From: Kitasatospora atroaurantiaca
Lineage (GTDB): Bacteria; Actinomycetota; Actinomycetes; Streptomycetales; Streptomycetaceae
Assembly: GCF_007828955.1 (NCBI RefSeq)
Contig: NZ_VIVR01000001.1
Coordinates: 62,001 to 126,000 of the forward strand
Reading direction: 5' to 3'
Length of the DNA stretch: 64,000 bases
Below the pieces are notes generated by a model, which worked only from the letters and a program-made list of their open reading frames with translations, was not told the DNA's origin and ran no database searches. Of the stretch, positions 52,578 through 61,953 are shown piece after piece (the stretch's first letter is position 1; every line of letters starts with the position of its first letter). Position numbers and translations under genes: made by a program.

Positions 52578-53653
52578 CCCAGGAGTCCTTCCAGTCGCTT
52601 CGCGGCCCGCTGTTGCCCGGTGATCCAGGCGTCTTCGACCCGGGTCTGCTGGACGTGGATGTATCGCATCGTCGTGGCGATCCATGAATGTCCCAAAACC
52701 TCCTGAATTGCGATGAGGTCCAGGCCGCCCTGATAGAGCTCCGACGCGCAGAAGTGCCGCAGGACGTGGGGAGTCAACTTCTCTGTCCAGAGCGGCAGAT
52801 GGGCCTCGACGGCCGCTGCCAGACCATCACGCAGGGCGTCATCGCCGACCCGGCGCGCGGAGCCGTCGGTGTTCTTGCGCTCGCTCGGGAACAGCGGGGC
52901 GCCGGGGCGGGTGTGGTCGTCGTCGAACTGGCCCCACACATCCTCGATGAACCACCGCAGCGTCCGGTCCGCGCCGTTGATCAGCGGCACCATTCGCTCA
53001 CGTGGCCCCGAGCCACGAGCGCCCTTGCCGTGGCGGACATGGAGCTTGCCGAACCGGCCCAGGTTCCACTTGATGTCGTCCAGGTCGAGCTTGCACGCCT
53101 CGTTCACCCGCAACCCGACCTGCGACATCAGCTTCGCGGCGGTGTAGTTGCGGGCTGTCGGAGCAAACTTGCGGCAGGTCGCGAGCTCACCGCCCCAGCC
53201 CGTGAATAGCTGACCGACCTCCGGCTCGGTGGGCGGGATCCGCAGTTGAGCGTCCTTGGAGCCGCGCGGACGGTTCATCTCGTCGATCGGGCACTCGACC
53301 ACGCGCCCGGTCATCTGATGGATCTCGACCTTGTGCCGAAGCTCCAGGAACATGAAGTACGTGGTCAGCGCCTGGGAGCGGGCCAGCCGGGTACCACTGG
53401 GCGAGCCCCGCAGGACCCGCCCGAAGTACGCGTCCGCGTCGGTCGGCTCCATGTCCCACAGCGGACGGCCGAACCACGTCCGCATCTGCTCCAGGTGCCC
53501 GACGTCGCCGCGAATCGTGCCGTCCGTCAGCCCGGCCGAGGCCCGGGCCAAGACGAACCCGGCCAGCACGTCGGTCTCGAACTGCTCAAGCTCCTCCGCC
53601 GAGACCGGATCCCGGTACTCGCGCAGGTCCCGCACCACCGCCAGCGCCGCCAA
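52574..53653 (-). CDS. tyrosine recombinase (complete catalytic set), arm R
   Basis: Identical in protein sequence to the arm L recombinase at 37528-38607, with all six catalytic residues. It is transcribed from the outer end of arm R inward. Confidence 0.93.
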   Translation of the reverse strand: MAALAVVRDLREYRDPVSAEELEQFETDVLAGFVLARASAGLTDGTIRGDVGHLEQMRTWFGRPLWDMEPTDADAYFGRVLRGSPSGTRLARSQALTTYFMFLELRHKVEIHQMTGRVVECPIDEMNRPRGSKDAQLRIPPTEPEVGQLFTGWGGELATCRKFAPTARNYTAAKLMSQVGLRVNEACKLDLDDIKWNLGRFGKLHVRHGKGARGSGPRERMVPLINGADRTLRWFIEDVWGQFDDDHTRPGAPLFPSERKNTDGSARRVGDDALRDGLAAAVEAHLPLWTEKLTPHVLRHFCASELYQGGLDLIAIQEVLGHSWIATTMRYIHVQQTRVEDAWITGQQRAAKRLEGLLG

Positions 53654-53825
53654 CTCGCGCCTCCTCGCCTTCGACCGGACCGCAGATCGGTCGGATGAGT
53701 TGAGAACGCTTCAGGAATCCTGAGGTTACGTCACAGGCCGGCGGAGCACTCGAAGGAGGAAGAAGCCCCTGGCCACGGCCTCGGGCACTCAGCAGGCCTC
53801 AGGAGAACTCGCGGGATGTCGCACA

Positions 53826-54197
53826 CAAGGACGCCCGGTCGAGCCCCAGCGGCATGTTGTGCGACACCTGTCCCGCCTGGTTGTTCGCGGGATCGTTGAC
53901 GTCCCCGCTGCCCTCCCAGGTGCCTTGGGCGCCCGCCCAGTTACCGGCCTTCAGCTTGAAGCGGTTCCCGCCCGCGTCCACGACGTACCGCCCGCGCGTG
54001 CTGAGCGGACCGGTCCAGGAAGCGGCGAGCTGGGGGCCCGTCCGCGGCGTCGCGACGGCGGCGGAGACCGCGGCAGCCGGGGGAACCGTCGCGCCGTAGG
54101 GCACGGTGAGCAGCGCCAGGGCGACTGCGGCGGATGAGGTGGTACGGGTGAGGAGACGGGTCATGGCCCGCCGACGGGCCGATCCTGTGGATGTCAT
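53826..54197 (-). pseudogene. secreted GH5 glycosidase, N-terminal part (split gene)
   Basis: From the ATG at 54195-54197 (MTSTGSARRRAMTRLLTRTT) the protein has an Arg-rich N-region and a hydrophobic stretch, SSAAVALALLTVPYGAT, a likely signal peptide. A short N-terminal beta-rich segment follows (STRGRYVVDAGGNRFKLKAG), then VSHNMPLGLDRASL, the usual start of the GH5 barrel, where the insertion interrupts it. The remaining frame continues at 37355. An ATG at 54168-54170 could also be the start. Together the parts give a protein of about 655 residues. The gene is divergent from the DeoR/LacI-type regulator at 54408. Confidence 0.85.
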
Positions 54198-54334
54198 GGC
54201 GCGAACGTAGCGCAAGATCGCTCATATTTGGTCAAGATCTGTCTATTTGAGCTCATGTGCGCATGAGCTTTCATGATCGCGCTATGCGCGCCTCGGCGAT
54301 GCTTCACCCAGGAAGGTGACTTCGATCAGAGTGA

Positions 54335-54356
54335 GATCGAGTGATACTAATTGCGC
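54335..54356 (+). promoter_or_regulatory. 22-bp shared motif, copy 1
   Basis: GATCGAGTGATAC followed by TAATTGCGC lies 52 bp upstream of the first regulator. It matches copies at 57233-57254 (minus strand) and 60771-60792, each in the same orientation relative to a paralogous regulator gene. It sits in the divergent region with the GH5 gene. It may be an operator overlapping a -10 box (GATACTAAT). Confidence 0.65.
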
Positions 54357-54407
54357 AGGACAGTGCACCGTCCGCCTCGGTGTCCAGGGGCGGGGAGAAG
54401 AGGAGCC

Positions 54408-55481
54408 ATGACCATCACTGCGGAGCAGCGGCGCGCTCGGATCCTCGAAGTTGTCCGTGAACTCGGAACGGTACGGGTGATGGATCTGGCGGAGCGGGTC
54501 GGCACGGCTCCGGTCACCGTGCGCCGGGATGTGGCGGCACTCGCCGACGATGGTCTGCTGCGCCGGTCGCACGGCGCCGTCTCGCTGCCCCTCGGCGACA
54601 GCACGTCGGCCGCTGCCCCCGGTCGCGACCGGGTGATCGGCATGCTCGTCCCCACCGTCGGTTCCTACTTCGACGAGGTGATCGACGGAGTTCGCGCGGC
54701 GGCCACGGCCGCAGGGGCCAGGCTGGTGCTCGGAATCGCCTCGTACGAGTCCGCAGACGACTTTGCCCAGGTCGAGCAGCTGCTGGACGCCGGACTCGAC
54801 GGCCTTCTGATGACTCCCAACTGGCGCCCGGGCAGCGACATCGGTGACTCGGCGTGGATCCGCGATCTGCCGGTGCCCGCCGTCCTGGTGGAGCGCATCG
54901 CGACGCCCGAGAGTACCGCCGCCGAGCTGGACTCCGTGGGCTCCGACCACCGCCACGGCGTCCTGCTCGCCCTGCGCCACCTGGTCTCGCTCGGCCACGA
55001 GTCGGTGCTGCTGGCCGCCCGCGAGGACAGCTGGACGGCACACCAGGTGCGGGCCGGCTACGCCGAAGGCGTCCAACTTCTGGGGATCGAGCCGCAGCCG
55101 GTGATCGACATCCACCGGCCCGGGCTCGAATCGGACGCCGTGGCCGCGCGGATCTCCGAGGCGGTCGCCGACGGCGTGCGCGCAGTTCTGGTGCACAACG
55201 ACCAGGAGGCGATCCAGCTGGTACCGCTGCTGCGTGCACGCGGGCTGCGCGTGCCCGACGACCTGGCGCTGATCTCGTACGACGACGTGTTCGCCGCCCT
55301 GGCCGCGCCACCACTGACAGCCGTCGCTCCGCCCAAGCGCGCGGTGGGCACCGCCGCGCTGGAGCTGATGCTCCGCCGCCTCGGCGACGAACCCGACCTG
55401 CCCGTCCACCACGTACGGCTGCTCCCGGAGCTGAAGGTCCGCGCCTCGTGCGGCGGCCGGAGCGACGACGAGGTCCGCTGA
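54408..55481 (+). CDS. DeoR-HTH/LacI-type sugar-responsive regulator, paralog 1
   Basis: The protein is 357 residues from the ATG at 54408, after GAAGAGGAGCC. The N-terminal DeoR-type winged helix is TITAEQRRARILEVVRELGT then [20 protein letters not shown] and the wing GLLRRSHGAVSLP. The rest is a LacI/periplasmic-binding fold: [38 protein letters not shown] [40 protein letters not shown] and [20 protein letters not shown]. This fusion senses a sugar and represses neighbouring genes. It is divergent from the GH5 gene. Confidence 0.92.
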   Translation: MTITAEQRRARILEVVRELGTVRVMDLAERVGTAPVTVRRDVAALADDGLLRRSHGAVSLPLGDSTSAAAPGRDRVIGMLVPTVGSYFDEVIDGVRAAATAAGARLVLGIASYESADDFAQVEQLLDAGLDGLLMTPNWRPGSDIGDSAWIRDLPVPAVLVERIATPESTAAELDSVGSDHRHGVLLALRHLVSLGHESVLLAAREDSWTAHQVRAGYAEGVQLLGIEPQPVIDIHRPGLESDAVAARISEAVADGVRAVLVHNDQEAIQLVPLLRARGLRVPDDLALISYDDVFAALAAPPLTAVAPPKRAVGTAALELMLRRLGDEPDLPVHHVRLLPELKVRASCGGRSDDEVR

Positions 55482-55652
55482 CCTCGCGGGTCCCGACACG
55501 CGTACGGCCCGGGTTCGGCAGCGGGGTCTGCCGGACAGCGGACCGCGGGTACTGCTCGGGATGACCGGGGTACCACCGCGAAGAAGTGAATCGCGGGCCG
55601 GTCAGGCAGGGTCACGGTGCAGATCGGCTCGCCCCCCGTGTCCGATCGCGTC

Positions 55653-56216
55653 TCACGGGTTCTCGGACTCCCCCGCATACACGCTCGCGACCCGCTTGCG
55701 GGTGGTGCCGAGCTTCTTGAGCACCTTGGCGACGTGATGCTCGACGGTCCGCGGCGAGAGGAACAGGGTCTCGGCGATCTGCTGGTTGGTGGCGCCCCCG
55801 GCGAGCAGCTCGGCGACCTGACGCTCACGCGGGGAGAGATCGTCCCCGTACCCGCGGCGGCCGGGCGCCGGCCTCGCCTGGCCGAGCTCGCGCAGCACGT
55901 GCTCGCAGCGGGCGACGTCGGCGGTGGCCCCCAGCTCCGCGAACGCCGCCGCCGCGTCCGTGAGCGGTCCGACCGCGGACGCGGGGTCCGTGCTGAGGAG
56001 CGCGCAGCCCTGTCGCTCCATGGCGCGGGCCGTCTCGTACGGCCGCCCGATCTCCCGCCACATCCGCGCGGCAGAGGCGAAGTGCCCGGCCGCGGCGCCG
56101 GGTTCGGCCTCCTGGAGCAGCAGGCCGCGTGCGGTCTCGAGGTCGGCGGCGCCGGCCGGTGTGTCCCGGTCACGGATTCCACGTTCGACGTCGTCCGCGA
56201 GGTAGCGCCCGCTCAC
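55653..56216 (-). pseudogene. LuxR-type regulator, C-terminal fragment
   Basis: The frame holds a helical repeat segment ([40 protein letters not shown]) and a complete Lux[24 protein letters not shown] then [20 protein letters not shown]. This is the end of a large AAA/TPR-type LuxR (LAL) protein, whose first several hundred residues are missing. Its 5' end runs into the truncated regulator at 56170-57195 (47-bp overlap), so a deletion fused the two genes. Confidence 0.8.
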
Positions 56217-57195
56217 GGCCCAGCCGGCGCAGCAGAAGCTCCATGGCCGCCGCGCCGACGAACCGTCTGGGCGGTGCCACCGCCGTCAGGGGCGGGGCCG
56301 CGAGTGCGGCGAACACGTCGTCGTAGGAGATCAGCGCCATGTCCTCGGGCACCAGAAGGCCACGGGCCCGCAGCAGCATCGGCAGCTGGACCGCCTCGCG
56401 ATCGTTGTGCACGAGCACGGCCCTGACACCCGCTTCGACCGCCCCTGCGATCTGCTCGGCCAGCCACTCGACGCCGGCCGTACGGCCACCCGTGGCGACG
56501 GGATCGCGGACGTCGACGATCGGCCGGCGGTCGAGACCGAGACGCCGGACGGCCACCTCGTAGCCGGCCCGGACCTCGAGGGCGGTCCAGCTGTCGTCGC
56601 GGGCGGCGAGCAGCACCGAGTCGTGGCCGAGCGAGGCGAGGTGGCGCAGGGCGAGAAGGACGCCGTGGCGGTGGTCGGAGCAGACCGAGTCGAAGCCGGA
56701 GCCCGGCCCGCCGGGTGCCCCCCTGCGCTCGATCAGCACGGCCGGGACCGGCAGATCGCTGAGCCAGTCGTCACCGTCGCAAGCCCCGGGCAGCCGGTTC
56801 GGGCTGAGCAGCAACCCGTCCACGGACGACCCGAGCAGGTGGTCGACCTGAGCGCGGTCGTCCCGGGTGTCGTAGGAGGCGACACCGAGGACGAGCCGGG
56901 CTCCTTCGGCGGCGGCCCGGGCTCCCGCGATGACCTCGTCGAAGTACGAGCCGATCGTGGGCACGAGCATGCCCACCACCGGCAGGTCACCGGCTTCGCC
57001 GGCCTCCGCGGCCGGGGCGGAGACGACACCGTGCGACCGGTCCAGTCGGCCGGCTGCCGCGAGCGCGGCGACGTCCCGGCGGACGGTCACCGCTGGTATT
57101 CCGAGGTGGTCGGCAAGGTCGACGACTCGGACCGCCCGAAGGTCGTCGACGACCCTGAGGATCTGAGCTCGCCGCTCCGAGGACGGCATGGCCAT
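56170..57195 (-). CDS. DeoR-HTH/LacI-type regulator, paralog 2 (C-terminus truncated)
   Basis: The protein is 341 residues from the ATG at 57193-57195, after GGGGAGGG; the ATG at 57189 is an alternative. The HTH is [20 protein letters not shown] then [20 protein letters not shown]. The sugar-binding part matches paralogs 1 and 3 ([59 protein letters not shown]) up to LLLRRLG. The paralogs then have PVHHVRLLPELKVRASCGG, but this one ends [14 protein letters not shown]. The last 20 or so residues were replaced by the fusion with the LuxR remnant; DNA binding should survive. Confidence 0.88.
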   Translation of the reverse strand: MAMPSSERRAQILRVVDDLRAVRVVDLADHLGIPAVTVRRDVAALAAAGRLDRSHGVVSAPAAEAGEAGDLPVVGMLVPTIGSYFDEVIAGARAAAEGARLVLGVASYDTRDDRAQVDHLLGSSVDGLLLSPNRLPGACDGDDWLSDLPVPAVLIERRGAPGGPGSGFDSVCSDHRHGVLLALRHLASLGHDSVLLAARDDSWTALEVRAGYEVAVRRLGLDRRPIVDVRDPVATGGRTAGVEWLAEQIAGAVEAGVRAVLVHNDREAVQLPMLLRARGLLVPEDMALISYDDVFAALAAPPLTAVAPPRRFVGAAAMELLLRRLGRERALPRGRRRTWNP

Positions 57196-57232
57196 CGGGC
57201 CCTCCCCTGGCTGGCAAGACGGAGACATGATC

Positions 57233-57254
57233 GATCAATCTATATCATTCGATC
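57233..57254 (-). promoter_or_regulatory. 22-bp shared motif, copy 2
   Basis: On the minus strand GATCGAATGATAT followed by AGATTGATC lies 37 bp upstream of the paralog 2 start. It differs from copy 3 at two positions. Confidence 0.7.
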
Positions 57255-57320
57255 CATCTGTGATCAGATATGCACTGTCATATTGCTCGATCGATGCTTT
57301 CGGCCGACTGGCTGGCCTGT

Positions 57321-57477
57321 TCAGCGGCTGATCGGGCAGTACGGTTCGAGCGGGTCGGGAAGCACAAGCTCGGCGGTGACCCGGGTGCCCGCGGCAGTCG
57401 GCAGGATCCGGCAGTGGGCCGCGAAGGCGCTCACCAGGTTCCGGCCGCGGCCTGAATGCTCTGCCAACCCGCGCGGG
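57321..57477 (-). pseudogene. C-terminal fragment of an anti-sigma-type histidine-kinase-like ATPase
   Basis: The minus strand reads RGLAEHSGRGRNLVSAFAAH, CRILPTAAGTRVTAELVLP and ends at 57321. The SGRGRNLV segment is the G2 box of the RsbW-like ATP-binding proteins common in Streptomyces. The N-terminal part with the N and G1 boxes is missing, so it is a remnant. Confidence 0.6.
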
Positions 57478-57737
57478 ACGGCTCGGTGCTGACGTCCTGA
57501 CACCGCGTCGGACGGGGCCCGCCCGCTTCGGGGCGGACGTGGGCGGGGCTGTCCGCGCACCGGGCCCATGCCGGCCCGCCGTCGTCGCTGCCGGCACTCG
57601 TAACGGCGGGCGTGTTCCGGTCCTCGACCTGCCCGCCACCGTGCAGTGACCGGCAGTCCGGGACATTGACGGGCGTCCAGGAAAGCGCTTACCCTCCTGC
57701 CTATTCTGCTCGGGGGGTACGTCAAGGAGGACGCCCT

Positions 57738-60698
57738 ATGGACGTAGTTCACCCCGCCCCGGGTCTCGAGAGCACCTCCACCGCGCTGAGCAGACGCCGC
57801 CTGCTCCAGCTCGGGGGTGCGGCCGCCGCCCTGGCCGCCGGCTCCCAGCTGCTGCGTCCCTCCCTCGCCTGGGCCGCCGACACGTACGACGCGATGCGGA
57901 CCACCTGGGTGCAGCTGCTCACCGGGGCGGGCTTCGACCCGGCGGCCGCGCCGTTCGCCGCTGCACTCTCCTCCCTCGGCTCGCAGGCGGACTCGTTCCG
58001 GACCACGATGGCCCCGAGCAGCGGCTCGCTCTGGCCGGACCTCCCGATCGGCACCGTCTCGGCGAACGTCACCAGCTGCTTCGCGCGGCTGAGGACCATG
58101 GCACTGGCCTACGTTCAGCCGAACACCGGGCTGACCGGCAATGCCTCGCTCTCCTCGGCCGTCTCCACCGGCCTGGACTGGATGTACGCCAACGCGTACA
58201 CGCCCGCCACGACCACCTACAACAACTGGTGGGACTGGCAGATCGGCGCGCCGCAGCGAATGCTGGACGCCTGCGCGCTGATGTACCCGCAGCTCACCGT
58301 GGCGCAGATCGCCAACTACTGTGCGGCGGTCGACCATTTCGTCCCCGCCTCCGTCGTCGCCGCGTACAGCGGCACCAGCACCGGCGCCAACCGCGTCGAC
58401 CTGTGCCGGGTGCTCGCCCTGCGCGGGGTCGTCGGCAAGAGCTCCTCCCCCATCACCACCGCCCAGCAGGCGCTCTCCCCGGTCTTCCCGTACGTGCTGT
58501 CCGGCGACGGCATCTACGCGGACGGGAGCTACCTCCAGCACACGTACGTCCCCTACGCCGGCACCTACGGCGACGTGATGGTCAACGGCCTGAGCAAGAT
58601 GTTCACCCTGCTCGCCGGAACCACCTGGGCCGTCACCGACCCCAACGTGCAGAACATCTACACCGCGGTGACCAGCGCCTGGGCGCCCTTCGTCCACAAC
58701 GGCCTCGTCATGGACGGCGTGTGCGGCCGGGCCGTCAGCCGCGGCGTCCTGAACAGCGACCCGTCGCAGATCCAGCAGGACGACCACACCCGCGGCCAAG
58801 GCGTCGTCTCCGACATCCTGCGGCTCGCCACCTCCGGGCTCGCCTCCCCCGCACAGTCCGCGGCCTGGAAGTCGATGGTCAAGGGCTGGCTGCAGCGGGA
58901 CTACTACGAGCCGCTGCTGAGCAGCAAGGGCGTGGACATCCCCGAACTCGCCCGTGCGCAGGCCCTGCTGAACGACTCCACCGTCACGGCATCGGCCGAA
59001 CCCGTCAACAGCCGGGTGTTCGGGATGGACCGGGCCGTGCACCGCCGCAGCGGCTGGGCCGCCCAACTCAGCATCAGCTCGGCCCGCACCACCTTCTACG
59101 AGACCGGCAACGGCGAGAACCTTCGGGGCTGGCACACCAACAGCGGGATGCTCTCCTGGTGGGGCGACACCTACGGCAACGGCCAGTACTCGGACGCCTT
59201 CTGGCCCACCGTCGACCCGTACCTGCTCCCCGGGACGACCGTCTCCACCCTCCCCCTCGCCGACGCGGCCGGCGGCGCCTGGGGCGCCTCGCACCCCACC
59301 GCGACCTGGGCCGGCGGCACCACCGACGGCACCTACGCCGCCGTCGGCCAGGACGTCCGCGGGCTGCAGTCCACGCTGACCGGCAAGAAGTCCTGGTTCT
59401 TTCTGGACGACTCGATCTACTGCCTGGGCGCCGGCATCACCTGCACCGACGGCGTCGGTGTCCAGACCACCGTCGACAACCGCAACCTCGGCCCGAACAA
59501 CAGCCAGGTGTTCACCGTCGACGGCGCCGTCCAGCCCACCACCCTCGGCTGGAGCCAGACCTTCACCAACGCCGGATACATGGCGATCAACGGCATGGGC
59601 GCCTGGGTCTTCCCCGGCGCGACCGTCAAGGCCAAGCGGGTGGCCCGCACCGGCGCGTGGTCCGACATCAACAGCACGTCCTCCACGACCCCGATCACCC
59701 GCAACTACATCTCGATGTGGTTCGACCACGGCACCGACCCCGCCGGCGCGAGCTACAGCTACCAGCTGATGCCCGGCGCCACCGCGGCCACCGCCGCCGC
59801 CCGCGCGGCCGGTCCGAACGTCACCGTCCTTGCCAACACCTCCGCGGTGCAGGCGATCAGCGTGCCTTCGCTCGGCCTCACCATGGCCAACTTGTTCGCG
59901 GCGTGCAGCGCCGGGCCGATCACCGCCGACGGCCCGTGCTCGGTGCTGGTGAAGGAGCAGGGCGGCAGCATGACCGTCGTGGTCTCCGACCCCACCCGGG
60001 CCGCCACCACCGTCCGGGTCACCATCGCCCGCACCACCTACAAGTCCGTCACGGCCGCGTCCGGCGTCACCGTGCTCTCCACCTCCGGACAGGTCGTGCT
60101 GCTGGCCGAGACGGGCGGCACGCAGGGCGTCGGCCGGACCGTCACCCTCAGCACCTCCGGCACGGCACCGGCGCCCGCGTCCGCCGCGCAGTTGAGCGCC
60201 ACCGCCAGCACGTACGTCCGGGACGGCTCGTACGGCAACACCAACTTCGGCAACGCCACCACGATGGTGGCGAAGAACTCCAACGTCGCGAACAACGGCT
60301 ACAACCGCAGGTCGCTGCTCAGGTTCGACGTCGCCGGTCTCAGCGGCCGGGTCTCCCGCGCCGTGCTGTGGGTGTACGGCAACGTGCAGGACTCCGCCGG
60401 CACGCAGTCGGCCCTCCAGGCGTTCGCGACCGCCTCGGACAGCTGGACCGAGACCGGTGTCACCTGGAACAGCGCTCCCGCCCTGGCCACCGCACTCGGC
60501 ACCGGGATGGTCTCCACCAACGACTGGGTCGGCCTCGACGTCACCAGCGCCGTCGCTGCGGCCCAGACCTCGGCGGGCGGCACCGGCACCGCCTCCCTCG
60601 CGGTCTTCGAACCCCTGGGCGCGGCCGGCCTGGCGGCCGTCCTCAACACCCGGCTGAACAGCACGAACCCGCCGAGGCTGGAGGTCATCTCCGGCTGA
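57738..60698 (+). CDS. Tat-exported polysaccharide lyase family 8-like enzyme with C-terminal DNRLRE/CBM96 domain
   Basis: The protein is 986 residues from the ATG at 57738, after AAGGAGGACGCCCT. The leader has a twin-Arg motif, LSRRRLLQLGGAAAALAAGS, ending near AWA. The alpha/alpha toroid catalytic domain follows (to about 400), with the PL8 residues: Asn/Trp in NNWWDWQIGAPQRMLD, His and Tyr in YADGSYLQHTYVPYAGTYGD, and Arg in FGMDRAVHRRSGWAAQL. Beta-sandwich domains run from about 420 to 800. The last 165 residues are a DNRLRE-type carbohydrate-binding domain (STYVRDGSYGNTNFGNA, RSLLRFDVAGLSGRVSRAVL). It should cleave uronic acid polysaccharides such as hyaluronan, chondroitin or xanthan. 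Paralog 2 and 3 regulators lie on either side. Confidence 0.9.
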   Translation: MDVVHPAPGLESTSTALSRRRLLQLGGAAAALAAGSQLLRPSLAWAADTYDAMRTTWVQLLTGAGFDPAAAPFAAALSSLGSQADSFRTTMAPSSGSLWPDLPIGTVSANVTSCFARLRTMALAYVQPNTGLTGNASLSSAVSTGLDWMYANAYTPATTTYNNWWDWQIGAPQRMLDACALMYPQLTVAQIANYCAAVDHFVPASVVAAYSGTSTGANRVDLCRVLALRGVVGKSSSPITTAQQALSPVFPYVLSGDGIYADGSYLQHTYVPYAGTYGDVMVNGLSKMFTLLAGTTWAVTDPNVQNIYTAVTSAWAPFVHNGLVMDGVCGRAVSRGVLNSDPSQIQQDDHTRGQGVVSDILRLATSGLASPAQSAAWKSMVKGWLQRDYYEPLLSSKGVDIPELARAQALLNDSTVTASAEPVNSRVFGMDRAVHRRSGWAAQLSISSARTTFYETGNGENLRGWHTNSGMLSWWGDTYGNGQYSDAFWPTVDPYLLPGTTVSTLPLADAAGGAWGASHPTATWAGGTTDGTYAAVGQDVRGLQSTLTGKKSWFFLDDSIYCLGAGITCTDGVGVQTTVDNRNLGPNNSQVFTVDGAVQPTTLGWSQTFTNAGYMAINGMGAWVFPGATVKAKRVARTGAWSDINSTSSTTPITRNYISMWFDHGTDPAGASYSYQLMPGATAATAAARAAGPNVTVLANTSAVQAISVPSLGLTMANLFAACSAGPITADGPCSVLVKEQGGSMTVVVSDPTRAATTVRVTIARTTYKSVTAASGVTVLSTSGQVVLLAETGGTQGVGRTVTLSTSGTAPAPASAAQLSATASTYVRDGSYGNTNFGNATTMVAKNSNVANNGYNRRSLLRFDVAGLSGRVSRAVLWVYGNVQDSAGTQSALQAFATASDSWTETGVTWNSAPALATALGTGMVSTNDWVGLDVTSAVAAAQTSAGGTGTASLAVFEPLGAAGLAAVLNTRLNSTNPPRLEVISG

Positions 60699-60770
60699 CC
60701 GTGAGGGTGGACGGCCTCCAGGCCGTCCGCCGTCGAACGGTACCGTCACAAACACTCTGGGCATGGCGCG

Positions 60771-60792
60771 GATCGAATGATACAAATTGATC
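60771..60792 (+). promoter_or_regulatory. 22-bp shared motif, copy 3
   Basis: GATCGAATGATACAAATTGA plus TC lies 41 bp upstream of the paralog 3 start and about 70 bp after the lyase stop. Best of the three copies: its two halves, GATCGAAT and AATTGATC, are nearly inverted repeats around GATACA. Confidence 0.7.
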
Positions 60793-60833
60793 TGCCAACC
60801 ACCGACGGTCGCCTACCCGCGGAGAGTAACGCC

Positions 60834-61907
60834 ATGACCATCACGGCCGAGCAGCGCCGGGCTCGCATCCTGGACGTCGTCCGCGAGCTCGGGACGGTCC
60901 GCGTCGTGGATCTCGCCGAGCGCATCGGCCTCGCGGCCGTCACCGTGCGCCGGGACGTGGCGGGCCTCGCCGACGCCGGGCTGCTGCACCGCTCGCACGG
61001 CGCGGTGTCGCTCCCGGCCGCCCGGCCCGCCGACGCGCGGGCGACCGGGCAGGAGCGGGTGGTCGGCATGCTCGTGCCCACGGTCGGCTCGTACTTCGAC
61101 GAGATCATCGACGGTGCCCGCTCGGCCGCCGCCGCGGCCGGTGCCCGCCTGGTGCTCGGCATCTCCGCCTACGAGTCCTCCGACGATCGTGCCCAGGTGG
61201 AGCAGCTGCTCGACTCCGGCGTCGACGGCCTGCTGCTCACCCCGAACTGGAAGCCCGGCGGCCGTCCCGAGAACAGCGCCTGGATCGGGGAGCTGCGCGT
61301 GCCCGTCGTCCTGGTCGAGCGCCGGGCGGCCGCCGACAGCCGCCACGCCGAACTGAACTCGGTCGGCTCCGACCACCACCACGGCGTGCTGGTGGCCCTG
61401 CGGCACCTCGCCTCGCTCGGCCACGGCTCCGTGCTGCTGGCAGCCCGCGACGACACCTGGACCGCGTATCACGTCCGGGCCGGGTACGAGGAGGGCACCC
61501 GGCTGCTGGGGCTCGAACCGCAGCCCGTCGTCGACATCCACCAGCCGGGCGGCGACATGGAGGTCGTCGCCGCCCGGATCGCCGAGGCCGTCGCCGGCGG
61601 GGTGCGGGCCGCGCTGGTCCACAACGACCAGGACGCCATTCAGCTGGTTTCCCTGCTGCGTGCCCGGGGCCTGCGGGTGCCGGACGACGTGGCCCTGATC
61701 TCCTACGACGACGTGTTCGCGGCACTCGCCGCCCCGCCGTTGACGGCCGTCGCGCCGCCGAAGCGGGCACTGGGTGCGGCGGCGATGAGGCTGCTGCTGC
61801 GCTGGCTGGACAGCGGGCCGGAGCTGCCGGTCCATCATGTGGCGCTGCTGCCCGAACTGAAGATCCGCACCTCGTGCGGCGGCGTCGGCGGCGACGCGGA
61901 CCGGTGA
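60834..61907 (+). CDS. DeoR-HTH/LacI-type sugar-responsive regulator, paralog 3
   Basis: The protein is 357 residues from the ATG at 60834, after GGAGAGTAACGCC. The HTH is TITAEQRRARILDVVRELGT then [20 protein letters not shown]. The sugar-binding domain is [59 protein letters not shown] and [20 protein letters not shown]. It is very similar to paralog 1, less so to paralog 2. It converges with the TIM-barrel gene downstream. Confidence 0.92.
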   Translation: MTITAEQRRARILDVVRELGTVRVVDLAERIGLAAVTVRRDVAGLADAGLLHRSHGAVSLPAARPADARATGQERVVGMLVPTVGSYFDEIIDGARSAAAAAGARLVLGISAYESSDDRAQVEQLLDSGVDGLLLTPNWKPGGRPENSAWIGELRVPVVLVERRAAADSRHAELNSVGSDHHHGVLVALRHLASLGHGSVLLAARDDTWTAYHVRAGYEEGTRLLGLEPQPVVDIHQPGGDMEVVAARIAEAVAGGVRAALVHNDQDAIQLVSLLRARGLRVPDDVALISYDDVFAALAAPPLTAVAPPKRALGAAAMRLLLRWLDSGPELPVHHVALLPELKIRTSCGGVGGDADR

Positions 61908-61953
61908 CCGCGGGCCGCTGACCGCTGACCGCACGAGGTGCGGACGCCGGGCG

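Larger units (their letters stand above)
37356..53825. mobile_element. 16.5-kb composite insertion: inverted recombinase arms around a Tn3 unit
   Basis: The insertion splits a GH5 gene whose frame resumes on the other side. It consists of arm L (37356-41371), an 8,438-bp centre (41372-49809) and arm R (49810-53825). Left position x matches right position 91181-x along the arms, with the end points exact by base comparison. The outer ends read TGTGCGACATCCCGCGAG inward; the inner ends finish CCCACGGGGCTC. The centre carries Tn3-type inverted repeats just inside the arms. No target duplication is seen at either the outer or inner junctions, which fits tyrosine-recombinase insertion. Confidence 0.85.
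49810..53825 (-). repeat. arm R, 4,016-bp inverted repeat
   Basis: Exact inverted partner of arm L wherever compared, carrying the same four genes on the minus strand. Outer end at 53825, inner end at 49810. Confidence 0.92.

Noticed and set aside
57321..60785. 1,154-codon minus-strand frame across the lyase gene
   Set aside because: Gly/Ala/Val/Asp-rich antisense shadow of the PL8 gene; only its last 50 codons, beyond the lyase, show family similarity and are reported separately.
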